Of a stretch of 53,996 nt of DNA, positions 7,792-17,040 are shown piece after piece. This DNA is from an uncultured Pelagibacteraceae bacterium (GTDB lineage Bacteria; Pseudomonadota; Alphaproteobacteria; Pelagibacterales; Pelagibacteraceae). The stretch lies in the NCBI GenBank assembly GCA_902512765.1, contig CABXKF010000003.1, positions 1-53,996 of the forward strand. Reading direction: 5' to 3'. Numbering within the stretch: position 1 is the stretch's first letter; each line of letters opens with the position of its first letter. Below the pieces are notes generated by a model. That model saw only the letters and a list, made by a program, of their open reading frames with translations, was not told the DNA's origin and made no database searches. Position numbers and translations under genes: made by a program.

Positions 7792-8787
7792 ATGAAAAGA
7801 TCAACAAAAATTATATCAATAGTATTAATCTTCTTTTTTATCATTGCAGCAGTAATCATTGCCAGAACAATGATTGGTAATCATTTTAAGAAAAAATTTA
7901 GCAAAAGACCACCCCCAGGAATAATTGTTCAAGTGGTTGAACAAAAATTATTTCAAAACACTATCGAGACATTTGGTACTGCAGTTCCAGCACAAATTAA
8001 ATCCTTTAATATTGAAAAATATGAGATTTTAGAGCCGATTAAATTTAATACGAAAGTTAAAACAGGAGATGTAATTGCAAAATTAAAGAATAGAAACATA
8101 ACCACTCCTTTCGATGGAATTATTGGTAAACGAGATTTTTCTAATGATATAGATGTATCAAAGAGTTCAATTATATTAAATTTAGAAGATACTTCAGTTC
8201 TATTTGTTGATGTAGATATACCTGAAACGTTTGCGCCATATGTAAAAAAAGGTCAAAACGTAAATATAAAATTTTCTGGAAATGCTCTTAAAAAATACTC
8301 TGGAACTGTAGAATCTACTGCAAGCAGAATTGATACAAATAAAAGATCTCTTCCAGTTAGAATTAAACTTGATAACCCTGACAATGAACTTTTATCTGGA
8401 TCGCTATTAGAGATCTCTATTAACTACAATGAGAGAAACTCGTTAAGCATTCTTGATACTAGTTTGCTAATGGAGGGTGATAATGTTTATGTATATAAAG
8501 TAGACAAAGAAAATACTGTAAAAAAAGTAGCAGTAGAAATTGGTTTAAGAAAAAAAGGAATTGTAGAAATCAAATCTGGTCTTGAAGATGGTGACACAGT
8601 AGTCGCTGAAGGTCTAAAAAAAACAAGACCTAATGGAAAAATAAAACCAATTAAATATGGTTCAAAACCAAAGTCATCAAGTTGGAAGAAAAAAGGTAAA
8701 CCAGCTAAGACAGAGCAGAAAAAAAGTAAGTTTGATTGGTTAAAAAAATTAAACCCATTTAAAAAATCTGAGACAGAGAAAAAATAA
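7792..8787 (+). CDS. RND efflux periplasmic adaptor (MFP family), hairpin-less
   Basis: This 331-residue membrane-fusion protein has an N-terminal membrane anchor at about residues 7-25. The two halves of the lipoyl/barrel-sandwich domain (VKTGDVIAKL at 89-98 and ITTPFDGIIG at 103-112) are joined by only four residues (KNRN). The 60-80-residue coiled-coil hairpin that normally contacts TolC is therefore absent. A beta-barrel region (LFVDVDIPETFAPYVKKGQNV) and a membrane-proximal domain follow. The last ~45 residues are very Lys/Ser/Pro-rich. The permease gene follows after 4 bases. No outer-membrane channel gene is in the window. Confidence 0.9.
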   Translation: MKRSTKIISIVLIFFFIIAAVIIARTMIGNHFKKKFSKRPPPGIIVQVVEQKLFQNTIETFGTAVPAQIKSFNIEKYEILEPIKFNTKVKTGDVIAKLKNRNITTPFDGIIGKRDFSNDIDVSKSSIILNLEDTSVLFVDVDIPETFAPYVKKGQNVNIKFSGNALKKYSGTVESTASRIDTNKRSLPVRIKLDNPDNELLSGSLLEISINYNERNSLSILDTSLLMEGDNVYVYKVDKENTVKKVAVEIGLRKKGIVEIKSGLEDGDTVVAEGLKKTRPNGKIKPIKYGSKPKSSSWKKKGKPAKTEQKKSKFDWLKKLNPFKKSETEKK

Positions 8788-8791
8788 ATAA

Positions 8792-11700
8792 ATGTACATC
8801 ACCGAAGTAAGCATAAAACGACCTGTAGTAGCATGGGTTCTATCTTTAATACTTATTGTATTTGGTTTATTTGTTTATTCTGAACTGCCGGTAAGAGAGC
8901 TACCTGATGGTTTACAGCCACCTGTAGTGCAAGTTAAAGTTGATTATAAATCTGCGTCAGCTCCAATTGTAGATCAAGAAATAACTCAGGTTATCGAAGA
9001 TGTTATTGGAGGAGCAGAAGGAATTAAGAATATTGACTCTAAGTCTGAAAACGGAAGAAGTAGTATTAACATCGAGTTTGATACGGATATTGAGCTTGAT
9101 GATGCCGCAAATGACATAAGAGAAAGAGTGGCTAGAGTAGTCGATAATCTTCCTTCTGAAGCAGATGCTCCACAAATATTAAAACAAGCAGCAGGTTTTA
9201 CCACAACAATGTGGCTTTCTGTTTCGTCTTCAACATGGTCGGATTTAGAACTTGGCGATTATGCAGATAGATATTTAGTGGATTCTTTCTCAAGTGTAAA
9301 AAATGTTGGAAGAATTCTACTGGGAGGTCTTAGAGAACTTAGTGTTAGAGTTTGGATTGATCCTATTAAGCTAGCTGCAAATGATATGACTATTCAGGAA
9401 GTAGAAAATGCACTTAGAAATGAGAACATAAGTCTGCCTGCTGGAACTTTGGAAGCAGATAATATAGATCTAACAATTAATTTAGATAAATCCTATAACA
9501 ACATTGATGAATTAAAATTTTTACCTATTAAAAGAACAAAAGATAAAATAGTTAGATTATCAGATGTTGCAAATGTAGAATTAGGTCCTGTTTCTGAAAA
9601 AACATTATTTAAAGCTCAAAGTAAAAATAATTTAAATCAAAAAACAGTTGGTATTGGGATTTATGCCAAGAGTGGTGCCTCAACAGTTGAGCTATCAAAA
9701 GAAATCCAAAAAAAAATTGTTGAAGTTAGAAAAACTTTACCAGAAGGTCTCAAGTTAGAAGTTTCATTTAACAGAGCCACATATGTTAAGGCTGCAATTG
9801 ATGAAGTTTATAAAACTTTAGCAATTGCATTTGTTTTGGTTGTAATAATAATTTATTTATTTTTAGGTAATATTAAAGCAGTAATAGTTCCTGCTGTTGC
9901 TCTACCAGTTAGCTTAATTGCATCATTTTTAGGTATTTATTTATTTGATTTATCAATAAATATTTTTGTGCTTCTAAGTTTTATACTAGCAATTGGAATT
10001 ATAACCGATGACTCTGTTATTATGACAGATGCAATATATAGAAGAATAGAAAATGGAGAAAATCCATTAGTTGCTGCATATAAAGGGTCTAAACAAATTA
10101 CTTTTGCAATTGTTGCAACAACTTTAATTTTACTTGCTGTTTTTATTCCATTGATTTTTATTAAAGGAATATCGGGAACTTTATTTAGAGAGACTGCTAT
10201 AGCTTTATCTTTTTCAATTGTTGTATCATCATTTGTTGCTTTAACTTTGTCACCAATGCTTGCGAGCAAATTTTTAGATAAAAAAGCTAGTTCTGGATTC
10301 TTTGTAAAAAAATTTAATATTTTTTTTCAGGGTTTTTCTAATTTTTATAAAGAAACATTAAACTATTGGATTAATAAAAAGAAAACGATAATAACTTTTA
10401 TTTTTTTAATTATAGCTGGATCTGTGGCTTTATTTATGTACACAACTAAAGAGCTTCTTCCAAAAGAAGATAGGGGTGTTTATTTAGTTATTGGTTTTAC
10501 AGATGAAGGAAGTTCATTTGATTATACACAACAAAAAGCTCAAGATGTAGAAAAAAGATTGCTTCCATTGCTACAGGCTGAAGATAGTCCTTACAATAGA
10601 TTCATCATGAGAGTTCCTGGTTTTGGAAGCTCTGCAAATTCATTTAATAGTTTTATCATAATTGCTTTACTAGATGATTGGAAAAAACGAGATAAAGATG
10701 CAATGACAATCATGAGACAAGCTATAGGCAAGATAGTAACTGTACCTCAAACTTTAGCTTTTCCAATTTCACCTCAAGGGATAAGGGTTTCGAATTACAA
10801 TAAACCAGTCCAAATGGTAATTTTAGGAAGTACCTACGAAGAACTAGAAGGTATTCAAAAAGAAGTTATAAGTAAACTCAGAAGAAATAGAGGATTGTCA
10901 AGAATTGAGTCAGATTTTAATAGGAATAAACCAGAAGTAAAATTAGTTATAAATAAAAATAAAGCTAAAGATTTAGGAATATCGACTAGATCTATTGGTC
11001 AGACATTAGAAACTTTATATGGTGGTAAAAGAGTAACTACATTTAACAAATTAGGAAAAGAATATCCAATTATTCTTCAGCAATATCTTGTTGATAGAAA
11101 AGATAAAGATAGTTTGAGCAAGCTATTTGTAAGATCTAGCATAACTGGTGAATTAATCTCACTATCAAACTTAGTTGATTTAAAAGAAGAAGGGTCTGCA
11201 AAAGTACTAGCAAGATACGATAGACAAAGAGCAGTAACAATATCAGCGAACGTAAATCCAAATTACTCGTTATTTGAGGCAATTGAATATCTGGAAAATA
11301 TTATGTCAGAAGTTGCTCCCACAAACCAAATTACTTGGAAAGGTGAGTCTGAAGAGATCAAAGAAACTACCAATGAACTTTATATTATTTTTGCACTTGG
11401 TTTACTCACAGCATATTTAGTAATGGCTGCAACATTTAACTCTTTTGTCCACCCATTTATAATTATGCTTACAGTGCCATTGGCTGTTTTTGGTGGTTTA
11501 GTTTTTATTCTATTTTTAAATAGCTCAATAAATATTTTTTCTCAAATTGCTCTTGTAATTTTAATTGGTATATCAACTAAAAATAGTATTTTAATTGTAG
11601 ATTATGCTAATCAAATAAGAACGACAGGTAAAGATTTGGTAAGCTCAGTAAAAGAAGCATCTGATTTAAGATTTAGACCAATTATGATGACATCTATAAG

Positions 11701-11920
11701 TACCATGATAGCAATGATGCCTTTAGTAATTGGAAATATTGGACCAGGAGCTGGGGAAGCATCTAGACTAGCTGTTGGAGCAACTATTCTTGGAGGAATG
11801 ATAATTTCTACTTTCTTTACACTATATGTGACACCAACAATGTACTTGGCACTTGCCAGAAATAGTAAAAGAATAGACTCGGTTGACTTAGAGTTAAAAA
11901 AAGAATTATCTAAAAAATAA
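8792..11920 (+). CDS. RND efflux permease, HAE-1/AcrB-like
   Basis: This 1042-residue inner-membrane proton-driven exporter starts with the usual first helix (VSIKRPVVAWVLSLILIVFGLF region). Two large periplasmic loops lie between TM1-2 and TM7-8. The proton-relay acids in TM4 are D406 and D407 (GIITDDSVIMTDA), and the TM10 Lys is K930 (GISTKNSILIVDYANQ), so the pump should be active. Length matches the hydrophobe/amphiphile efflux group. The cargo is unknown. It pairs with the hairpin-less adaptor just upstream. Its last 11 bases overlap the convergent transglycosylase gene. Confidence 0.93.
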   Translation: MYITEVSIKRPVVAWVLSLILIVFGLFVYSELPVRELPDGLQPPVVQVKVDYKSASAPIVDQEITQVIEDVIGGAEGIKNIDSKSENGRSSINIEFDTDIELDDAANDIRERVARVVDNLPSEADAPQILKQAAGFTTTMWLSVSSSTWSDLELGDYADRYLVDSFSSVKNVGRILLGGLRELSVRVWIDPIKLAANDMTIQEVENALRNENISLPAGTLEADNIDLTINLDKSYNNIDELKFLPIKRTKDKIVRLSDVANVELGPVSEKTLFKAQSKNNLNQKTVGIGIYAKSGASTVELSKEIQKKIVEVRKTLPEGLKLEVSFNRATYVKAAIDEVYKTLAIAFVLVVIIIYLFLGNIKAVIVPAVALPVSLIASFLGIYLFDLSINIFVLLSFILAIGIITDDSVIMTDAIYRRIENGENPLVAAYKGSKQITFAIVATTLILLAVFIPLIFIKGISGTLFRETAIALSFSIVVSSFVALTLSPMLASKFLDKKASSGFFVKKFNIFFQGFSNFYKETLNYWINKKKTIITFIFLIIAGSVALFMYTTKELLPKEDRGVYLVIGFTDEGSSFDYTQQKAQDVEKRLLPLLQAEDSPYNRFIMRVPGFGSSANSFNSFIIIALLDDWKKRDKDAMTIMRQAIGKIVTVPQTLAFPISPQGIRVSNYNKPVQMVILGSTYEELEGIQKEVISKLRRNRGLSRIESDFNRNKPEVKLVINKNKAKDLGISTRSIGQTLETLYGGKRVTTFNKLGKEYPIILQQYLVDRKDKDSLSKLFVRSSITGELISLSNLVDLKEEGSAKVLARYDRQRAVTISANVNPNYSLFEAIEYLENIMSEVAPTNQITWKGESEEIKETTNELYIIFALGLLTAYLVMAATFNSFVHPFIIMLTVPLAVFGGLVFILFLNSSINIFSQIALVILIGISTKNSILIVDYANQIRTTGKDLVSSVKEASDLRFRPIMMTSISTMIAMMPLVIGNIGPGAGEASRLAVGATILGGMIISTFFTLYVTPTMYLALARNSKRIDSVDLELKKELSKK

Positions 11921-12509
11921 TATATTTATTTCTGCTCAGTGAGGTGCCACATTCTTTTAGCTGATTTTTATAAACATTAGATTGTTTCTCAACCCTTTTT
12001 GCCAAATTAATTATTTTTTTATTTTTTTTATAATGTTTATAATTTCCCCATCCTTCGTGATAAGCAACATATTGTTTAAAAGCATCAGTTTTGGAAATAT
12101 TTAAATTAGTGCTTGATTTATTGGTGTACCATCCAATAAAATCAACACTATCCTTAAACCTTGTTCTAATTGCAAGTTTATTTCCTGTTTCTTTTTTATA
12201 TTGTTCCCAGGTACCATTTACGGCTTGAGAATATCCAAATGAACTTGAGGGCCTTTTGTAGGGAATTACTTTAAAAAGTTTCTGTCTAGGAGGTTTGGCA
12301 AGCCAATCAAAATCTGACTCCATTTTAATTATAGCAAGCTGCAAATAAACAGGTGTACCCCACTTTACTTCTGATCTTTTTGCATGTTTAAACCATAAAT
12401 ATCTTTCATTAAATATTGAACAACTATTTGAAGTATTTTTAGGAACTGAAGAACAGCCCGCAATTAATATAACTAAAATAAATAAATAATTAATTTTTAA
12501 AATTTTCAT
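11910..12509 (-). CDS. Lytic transglycosylase-like lipoprotein (SLT fold)
   Basis: This 199-residue predicted lipoprotein has the lipobox VILIAGC with the acylated Cys near residue 19. The SLT-type lysozyme fold is suggested by the probable catalytic Glu in LAIIKMESDFDW, the FGYSQAVNGTWEQY segment (the family G-x-x-Q motif) and the AYHEGWGNYKHYKKN segment. Such enzymes cleave peptidoglycan glycan strands to anhydromuropeptides. It overlaps the upstream VanZ-like gene by 20 bases and the convergent RND permease gene by 11, an exceptionally compressed locus. Confidence 0.8.
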   Translation of the reverse strand: MKILKINYLFILVILIAGCSSVPKNTSNSCSIFNERYLWFKHAKRSEVKWGTPVYLQLAIIKMESDFDWLAKPPRQKLFKVIPYKRPSSSFGYSQAVNGTWEQYKKETGNKLAIRTRFKDSVDFIGWYTNKSSTNLNISKTDAFKQYVAYHEGWGNYKHYKKNKKIINLAKRVEKQSNVYKNQLKECGTSLSRNKYIIF

Positions 12510-12885
12510 TTTTTTTAAAAGAGTAAAATATAATTATTACTATAATCACACCCACAAGGTTTCCAAAAAAATCAGAAAATTCAAAACTTCTCTCTGGTAT
12601 AAAGTAATGCAATATTTCAAGTATTATGGACAAAAATATTAAATAAATACTTAGAAATTTTAATTGTTCAATTTTTTTATAGGTAAAAAAACCAACAAAA
12701 GAAAGAATTAAAAAAGCATAAACGTGATTAGATGAGACTATAAAATTGGGGGTAATTTGTGGTTGTAAACTTGCATCATTATATAAAAACCAACCTAGAA
12801 TACTCCCCGGGAATAAATATAAAATAATTAAAATGAAATTGCATAAGTAAAAAAAAAATTTATATTTTGAAAAATAATTGGTCAT
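12490..12885 (-). CDS. VanZ-like family membrane protein
   Basis: This 131-residue protein has four predicted transmembrane helices. The end of the third helix carries the VanZ-like signature ILEILHYFIPERSFEFSDFFGNLVG (E, H, P-R-x-F, D and N-x-x-G), the recognisable core of the family. Function is unclear outside glycopeptide-resistance clusters; it is often near envelope genes. It probably shares a transcript with the transglycosylase-like gene, whose start lies within its 3' end. Confidence 0.8.
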   Translation of the reverse strand: MTNYFSKYKFFFYLCNFILIILYLFPGSILGWFLYNDASLQPQITPNFIVSSNHVYAFLILSFVGFFTYKKIEQLKFLSIYLIFLSIILEILHYFIPERSFEFSDFFGNLVGVIIVIIIFYSFKKNENFKN

Positions 12886-12929
12886 TAAGAATAGTTTTAT
12901 TTATCAAATTGATCTAAAAAGATAAACAA

Positions 12930-13643
12930 ATGAGTTATTTAATTTTAGTAAGACATGGACAAAGTGTATGGAATCTTGAGAAAAAATTCACAGGTTGGGT
13001 AGATGTAGACTTAACTGAAAATGGCGAGTTAGAGGCTCAAAAAGCTGGTGAATTAATAAAAACAAATAATATAAACATTGATATTTATTATTCATCTTTT
13101 CAACTAAGAGCCAAAAATACCTTAAAATTAATAAAACAAACATTGCAAGATACAAAAGTTTCGATAGAAGCCTGGCAATTGAATGAGAGACACTATGGGG
13201 CACTCACAGGTTTAAATAAAGATGAAATGAAAATAAAACTTGGTGAAGAAAAAGTTCATCAATTTAGACGTTCATGGGATTTACGACCAGACCCTTTAGA
13301 TAAAAACAATCCTTATCACCCTATTAATATTGATACCTATAAAGAAATACCAATCAATAGAATTCCTGATACGGAGTCTCTTAAAGATACTTATGAAAGA
13401 GTATTAGAGTTTTATAAACAAGAAATTGAAAATAAGATTTCTAACAATAATATTTTAATATCTGCACATGGAAATTCGATTAGAGCATTATGTAAATATT
13501 TATTTAAATTAGATGAAAATCAAATATCTAAATTAGAAATTCCAACTGGAAATCCACTTGTAATAAAATTAGATGAAGAGAATAAAATTACAGATTGCAA
13601 ATACTTAGATAAAGAAAGAGCTAAAGATCTTGTAGTTTTTTAA
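12930..13643 (+). CDS. gpmA: 2,3-bisphosphoglycerate-dependent phosphoglycerate mutase
   Basis: This 237-residue glycolytic and gluconeogenic enzyme interconverts 3- and 2-phosphoglycerate. The phosphohistidine motif LVRHGQSVWN has His9, followed by the family's FTGWVDVDLTENG segment, the ERHYGALTGLNK loop, and the second catalytic His in SAHGNSIRALCKYLF. Length is typical of the dPGM type. It is divergent from the VanZ-like gene (44 bp) and overlaps the convergent nucleotidyltransferase gene by 23 bases, the largest convergent overlap in the window. Confidence 0.95.
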   Translation: MSYLILVRHGQSVWNLEKKFTGWVDVDLTENGELEAQKAGELIKTNNINIDIYYSSFQLRAKNTLKLIKQTLQDTKVSIEAWQLNERHYGALTGLNKDEMKIKLGEEKVHQFRRSWDLRPDPLDKNNPYHPINIDTYKEIPINRIPDTESLKDTYERVLEFYKQEIENKISNNNILISAHGNSIRALCKYLFKLDENQISKLEIPTGNPLVIKLDEENKITDCKYLDKERAKDLVVF

Positions 13644-14310
13644 AAGTTTCAAGATCAGTTAAATGATAAAAATCATTATCAGTTTCAAATCCATATAGTT
13701 CTTCTTTTTCAATTAGATCGTTCCATACATTTGTTATTGAAAAATTTTTATCTTTATAATCAGATAGAAGTTTTTTATTCATAATTTGGCAACCTGTATA
13801 AATAAATTTACTCTCATTATTTTTTATGATTAAATTTTCTTTAAGATCAAAATCACCATTTAAATTTTTATCAAAACTTAATTCCTTTTTTACTAATAAA
13901 AGTATATTTTTTATCTTTTTAGAAAAATACATATTTTCCATTGAAATAATTTCATTGAAATAATTTTTCTTCCATATTGTATCCGGGTTAAATATTAAAA
14001 CATTATCTTCACTTGTATGTTTCATCATATTGTTTATTCCGCCACCTGTATCAAGAATACTCTCACCATCATCAATAATTGAAATTTTAGATTTAAATTT
14101 TTTATCATTTATAAAATCATGAATTTGATCTTTTAAATAAAAAGTATTGAGAATAATTTGCTGTATACCCAAACTTTCGATTAGATTAATACAAGTTTCA
14201 AGCACTGCAATATTGTTTAATTTGATCAAAGGTTTGGGAACATCTAGTGTTAGCGGATTTAATCTTTTTCCAAATCCTGCACATAAAATAAAGGCTGTAT
14301 TAATTTTCAT
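13621..14310 (-). CDS. murU: Sugar-1-phosphate nucleotidyltransferase, MurU-like
   Basis: This 229-residue nucleotidyltransferase has the N-terminal motif FILCAGFGKRLNPLTLDVPKPL, in which the NTP-binding G-x-G-x-R and P-K-P residues are intact (an unusual Cys replaces the common Ala in LAAG). The metal-binding Asp is in VLIFNPDTIW. Together with the adjacent AmgK-like kinase it matches the MurNAc-1-phosphate uridylyltransferase of the cell-wall recycling shortcut. A mannose- or glucose-1-phosphate enzyme is the alternative. One base separates it from the kinase gene. Confidence 0.75.
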   Translation of the reverse strand: MKINTAFILCAGFGKRLNPLTLDVPKPLIKLNNIAVLETCINLIESLGIQQIILNTFYLKDQIHDFINDKKFKSKISIIDDGESILDTGGGINNMMKHTSEDNVLIFNPDTIWKKNYFNEIISMENMYFSKKIKNILLLVKKELSFDKNLNGDFDLKENLIIKNNESKFIYTGCQIMNKKLLSDYKDKNFSITNVWNDLIEKEELYGFETDNDFYHLTDLETFKKLQDL

Positions 14311-14311
14311 T

Positions 14312-15262
14312 TTACTTAGTTATAAATTTAGGGAAATTAGTTGCCAATAACAACTTCAAATTAATTAAGTCTTTATTTTTACTCATTCTGCTATCAATCA
14401 TATTCCAGGCATATGGAATAAGTTTTAAATATTTTCTTTTCTTATCTCTTTCTGCCAATCTCATGAATATTCCAATAATTTTTAAATTTCTAAGAACAGA
14501 TAAAATATCAAAATCATTTTTGAATTTATTTACATCAATTGTTTTATTGGTGTTTAAATAATAGTTGTACACCTTATCTTTTAATGAATTGGGTGTTTTA
14601 TATCTGACATCATCAATTAAAGACGCTAAATCATAGGCTTTGTTTCCAATAAGAGCATCTTGATTATCAATTAATCCAATTTGATTTTTGGAGTTTATGA
14701 TTAAGTTTGAAACATGAAAATCTCTATGAACAAAAGTATTATTTTTAAAGTTTAGTTTTGATAATACCAACTTAATTTCTTTATTAAATTTACTATTGAA
14801 TATATTAATTTTTTTTTTATTTAATTTTTTTGGAACATACCAATAACAAAATAACTTTGCTTCATCTAATAAGATCTTGCTTTTATAATCTTTAATCAGG
14901 TAAAATTTATTTCTGAAATTTTTAATTTTTTTATCTTTTACTAATTGAATTTTATTTAAAATATTAATTATTTTCTTAAATATTAAATATTGATTTTTTT
15001 TATTTCTTGAAAATATTTGATATATAGTTTTTTTTCCCAAATCCTGTATTTCAATATAATTCATTTTATAATTTTGACTTAATAATTTAGGAGCAATTAT
15101 ATTATTTTTAATTAAGATTTTATTAATTGAGTCATAAATTAATAAATTTTTAATTTTTTCTCTATTTGAAAACACTACAATTGAATTTTTTTTAGTATTT
15201 CTGTAAAATTTTCTAAAAGAAGCATCTCCTTTAATTTCCATAAAATCTTTTGAAAGTTTCAT
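14312..15262 (-). CDS. amgK: Aminoglycoside-phosphotransferase-fold sugar kinase, AmgK-like
   Basis: This 316-residue kinase-fold protein has the catalytic loop VHRDFHVSNLI and the metal-binding GLIDNQDALIGNKAYDLASLIDDVR. The IDxQDAL...YDLASL pattern is typical of AmgK, which phosphorylates the anomeric carbon of MurNAc and GlcNAc in Pseudomonas. The sequence is extremely Lys/Asn/Ile-rich. It sits between tsaE and the MurU-like gene, an order I recall from other alphaproteobacteria. The substrate is inferred from homology and context only. Confidence 0.75.
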   Translation of the reverse strand: MKLSKDFMEIKGDASFRKFYRNTKKNSIVVFSNREKIKNLLIYDSINKILIKNNIIAPKLLSQNYKMNYIEIQDLGKKTIYQIFSRNKKNQYLIFKKIINILNKIQLVKDKKIKNFRNKFYLIKDYKSKILLDEAKLFCYWYVPKKLNKKKINIFNSKFNKEIKLVLSKLNFKNNTFVHRDFHVSNLIINSKNQIGLIDNQDALIGNKAYDLASLIDDVRYKTPNSLKDKVYNYYLNTNKTIDVNKFKNDFDILSVLRNLKIIGIFMRLAERDKKRKYLKLIPYAWNMIDSRMSKNKDLINLKLLLATNFPKFITK

Positions 15263-15271
15263 ATTAAAAGA

Positions 15272-15727
15272 TCAGTCTAGACCATCAATTTTAACAGATC
15301 TATTATTTAATTCATTTTCATAATTAAAAATTAAATCTATGGTCTTGTTAAAGTTTACTTTATTAATTAATTCTGGCCACTCAATAAGTGTTATTGTATT
15401 TTGATTATTATCAAATAGATCTAAATTCTTAACTTCAGACTTATCTTTCAATCTAAATAGGTCATAATGTTTAATAATTAAATCATCTGTCTCATATTCA
15501 TTAAGTAAGTTAAAAGTTGGACTTGTTACTTCTGTAGTTTGTAATTTTTTTTTTATTTGAAATTGATTAATTAAATATTTTACAAAAGTAGTTTTACCTA
15601 CCCCCATTTCTCCATATAAAAAGATTACTTCGCCACCTGTCAGATAATTGGAAAAATTCTTAGCTAATTCTTTGGTCGTCTCTTCTGAGGATATATCTAT
15701 TATGCTATTTTTAATAGCGATAGGCAT
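15272..15727 (-). CDS. tsaE: tRNA threonylcarbamoyladenosine biosynthesis ATPase TsaE
   Basis: This 151-residue P-loop ATPase acts with TsaB/TsaD in making the t6A modification at position 37 of ANN-decoding tRNAs. The Walker A motif is [10 protein letters not shown], preceded by the family's FLYGE strand. The [12 protein letters not shown] motif and the HYDLFRL segment are also diagnostic. I chose the ATG at 15727 (MPIAIKNS). The longer frame would need a GTG at 15757 and would overlap ahcY by 47 bases instead of 17. The overlap implies translation coupled to ahcY. Confidence 0.92.
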   Translation of the reverse strand: MPIAIKNSIIDISSEETTKELAKNFSNYLTGGEVIFLYGEMGVGKTTFVKYLINQFQIKKKLQTTEVTSPTFNLLNEYETDDLIIKHYDLFRLKDKSEVKNLDLFDNNQNTITLIEWPELINKVNFNKTIDLIFNYENELNNRSVKIDGLD

Positions 15728-16997
15728 CTGGTTTGAATGGACCTTCAGTCCCAACACTTATATAATCTGCTTGTTCTTTGGATAATTTTGTAAGTTTAGC
15801 TCCAACCTTTTTTAAATGAAGAGTTGCAACTTTTTCATCCAAATGTTTAGGAAGAACATAAACTTTATTTTCATAATTTTTATGATTATTCCAAAGCTCA
15901 ATCTGTGCAATTACTTGGTTTGTAAATGAAGCGCTCATAACAAAACTTGGATGTCCAGTTGCACAACCCAAGTTAACTAATCTTCCTTCTGCTAAAAGAA
16001 TAATTCTTTTTTTGCTTGGTAATTCTATTTCGTGAACTTGTGGTTTAACTTCACTCCATTTATAATTTTTAAGAGCTTCGACTTGAATTTCATTATCAAA
16101 GTGACCAATATTACATAAAATTGCTCTATCTTTCATATCTCTCATATGGTCAGCAGTAACAATATCTTTATTTCCTGTGGCTGTTACAACGATATCAGCT
16201 CTGCTAATAGCTTCTTCCATCAAAACAACTTCGTATCCTTCCATTGCAGCCTGTAATGCACAGATTGGATCTGCTTCAGTAACTAAAACTCTTGCTCCAC
16301 TTTGTCTTAGTGATGCCGCACTTCCTTTACCTACATCTCCAAAGCCCGCTACGATTGCAATTTTTCCTGACATCATTACATCTGTTGCTCTTCTAATTCC
16401 ATCTACTAAACTTTCTCTGCAACCATATAAATTATCAAATTTTGATTTAGTAACTGAGTCATTAACATTAATCGCTGGCACTAAAAGAGAATTATCTTTT
16501 TCCATCTTATTTAAAGCTTTTATTCCTGTAGTAGTTTCTTCTGAAACTCCTTTTATATCTTTCATCAAACCTTTATATTCTTTATGCATGATTGCAGTTA
16601 AATCACCGCCGTCATCTAAAAGCATATTTGGTTTCCAATCAGGTTTGCCAATAATAGTTTGTTTGATACACCAGAGATATTCCTCTTCAGTCTCACCCTT
16701 CCATGCATAAACAGGTATTCCAACCTTGGCGATCGCAGAAGCTGCATGATCCTGAGTTGAAAAAATATTACACGAAGACCATCTTACCTCAGCTCCTAAA
16801 GCAACCAATGTTTCTATCAATACAGCTGTCTGAATAGTCATATGCAAACAACCAATAATTCTTGCTCCTGCTAATGGTTTAGTTTTTGAATACTCTTCTC
16901 TTAAAGCCATTAATCCTGGCATTTCACTCTCTGCTATCGAAATTTCTTTTCTACCAAATTCAGCTGATGATATATCTTTGACTTTAAAATCTTCCAT
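15711..16997 (-). CDS. ahcY: Adenosylhomocysteinase (S-adenosylhomocysteine hydrolase)
   Basis: This 428-residue NAD-dependent cytoplasmic enzyme splits S-adenosylhomocysteine into adenosine and homocysteine, relieving product inhibition of methyltransferases. Visible are [16 protein letters not shown], the NAD-binding loop [26 protein letters not shown], and the C-terminal [28 protein letters not shown] tail ending in the conserved Y-R-Y. It lies 43 bp downstream of the ChvG-like kinase gene. That gap is too short for an S-adenosylhomocysteine riboswitch and shows none. Confidence 0.97.
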   Translation of the reverse strand: MEDFKVKDISSAEFGRKEISIAESEMPGLMALREEYSKTKPLAGARIIGCLHMTIQTAVLIETLVALGAEVRWSSCNIFSTQDHAASAIAKVGIPVYAWKGETEEEYLWCIKQTIIGKPDWKPNMLLDDGGDLTAIMHKEYKGLMKDIKGVSEETTTGIKALNKMEKDNSLLVPAINVNDSVTKSKFDNLYGCRESLVDGIRRATDVMMSGKIAIVAGFGDVGKGSAASLRQSGARVLVTEADPICALQAAMEGYEVVLMEEAISRADIVVTATGNKDIVTADHMRDMKDRAILCNIGHFDNEIQVEALKNYKWSEVKPQVHEIELPSKKRIILLAEGRLVNLGCATGHPSFVMSASFTNQVIAQIELWNNHKNYENKVYVLPKHLDEKVATLHLKKVGAKLTKLSKEQADYISVGTEGPFKPDAYRY

Positions 16998-17040
16998 GGA
17001 AAAGTTTTATACAGTTAACAACAAATTAATCAAGATAAGA

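Noticed and set aside
15728..15757. GTG start extending TsaE by ten residues
   Set aside because: It would increase the overlap with ahcY from 17 to 47 bases and adds residues with no family similarity; the ATG at 15727 fits better.
16177..16710. 177-codon open frame antisense to ahcY, and similar long frames at 3108-3563, 9937-10269 and 41316-41681
   Set aside because: They lie fully inside strongly conserved genes on the opposite strand, have no recognisable domain, and arise from the AT-rich codon use of the real gene.
16998..17040. S-adenosylhomocysteine riboswitch before ahcY
   Set aside because: The gap is only 43 bases and has no conserved core or pairing.
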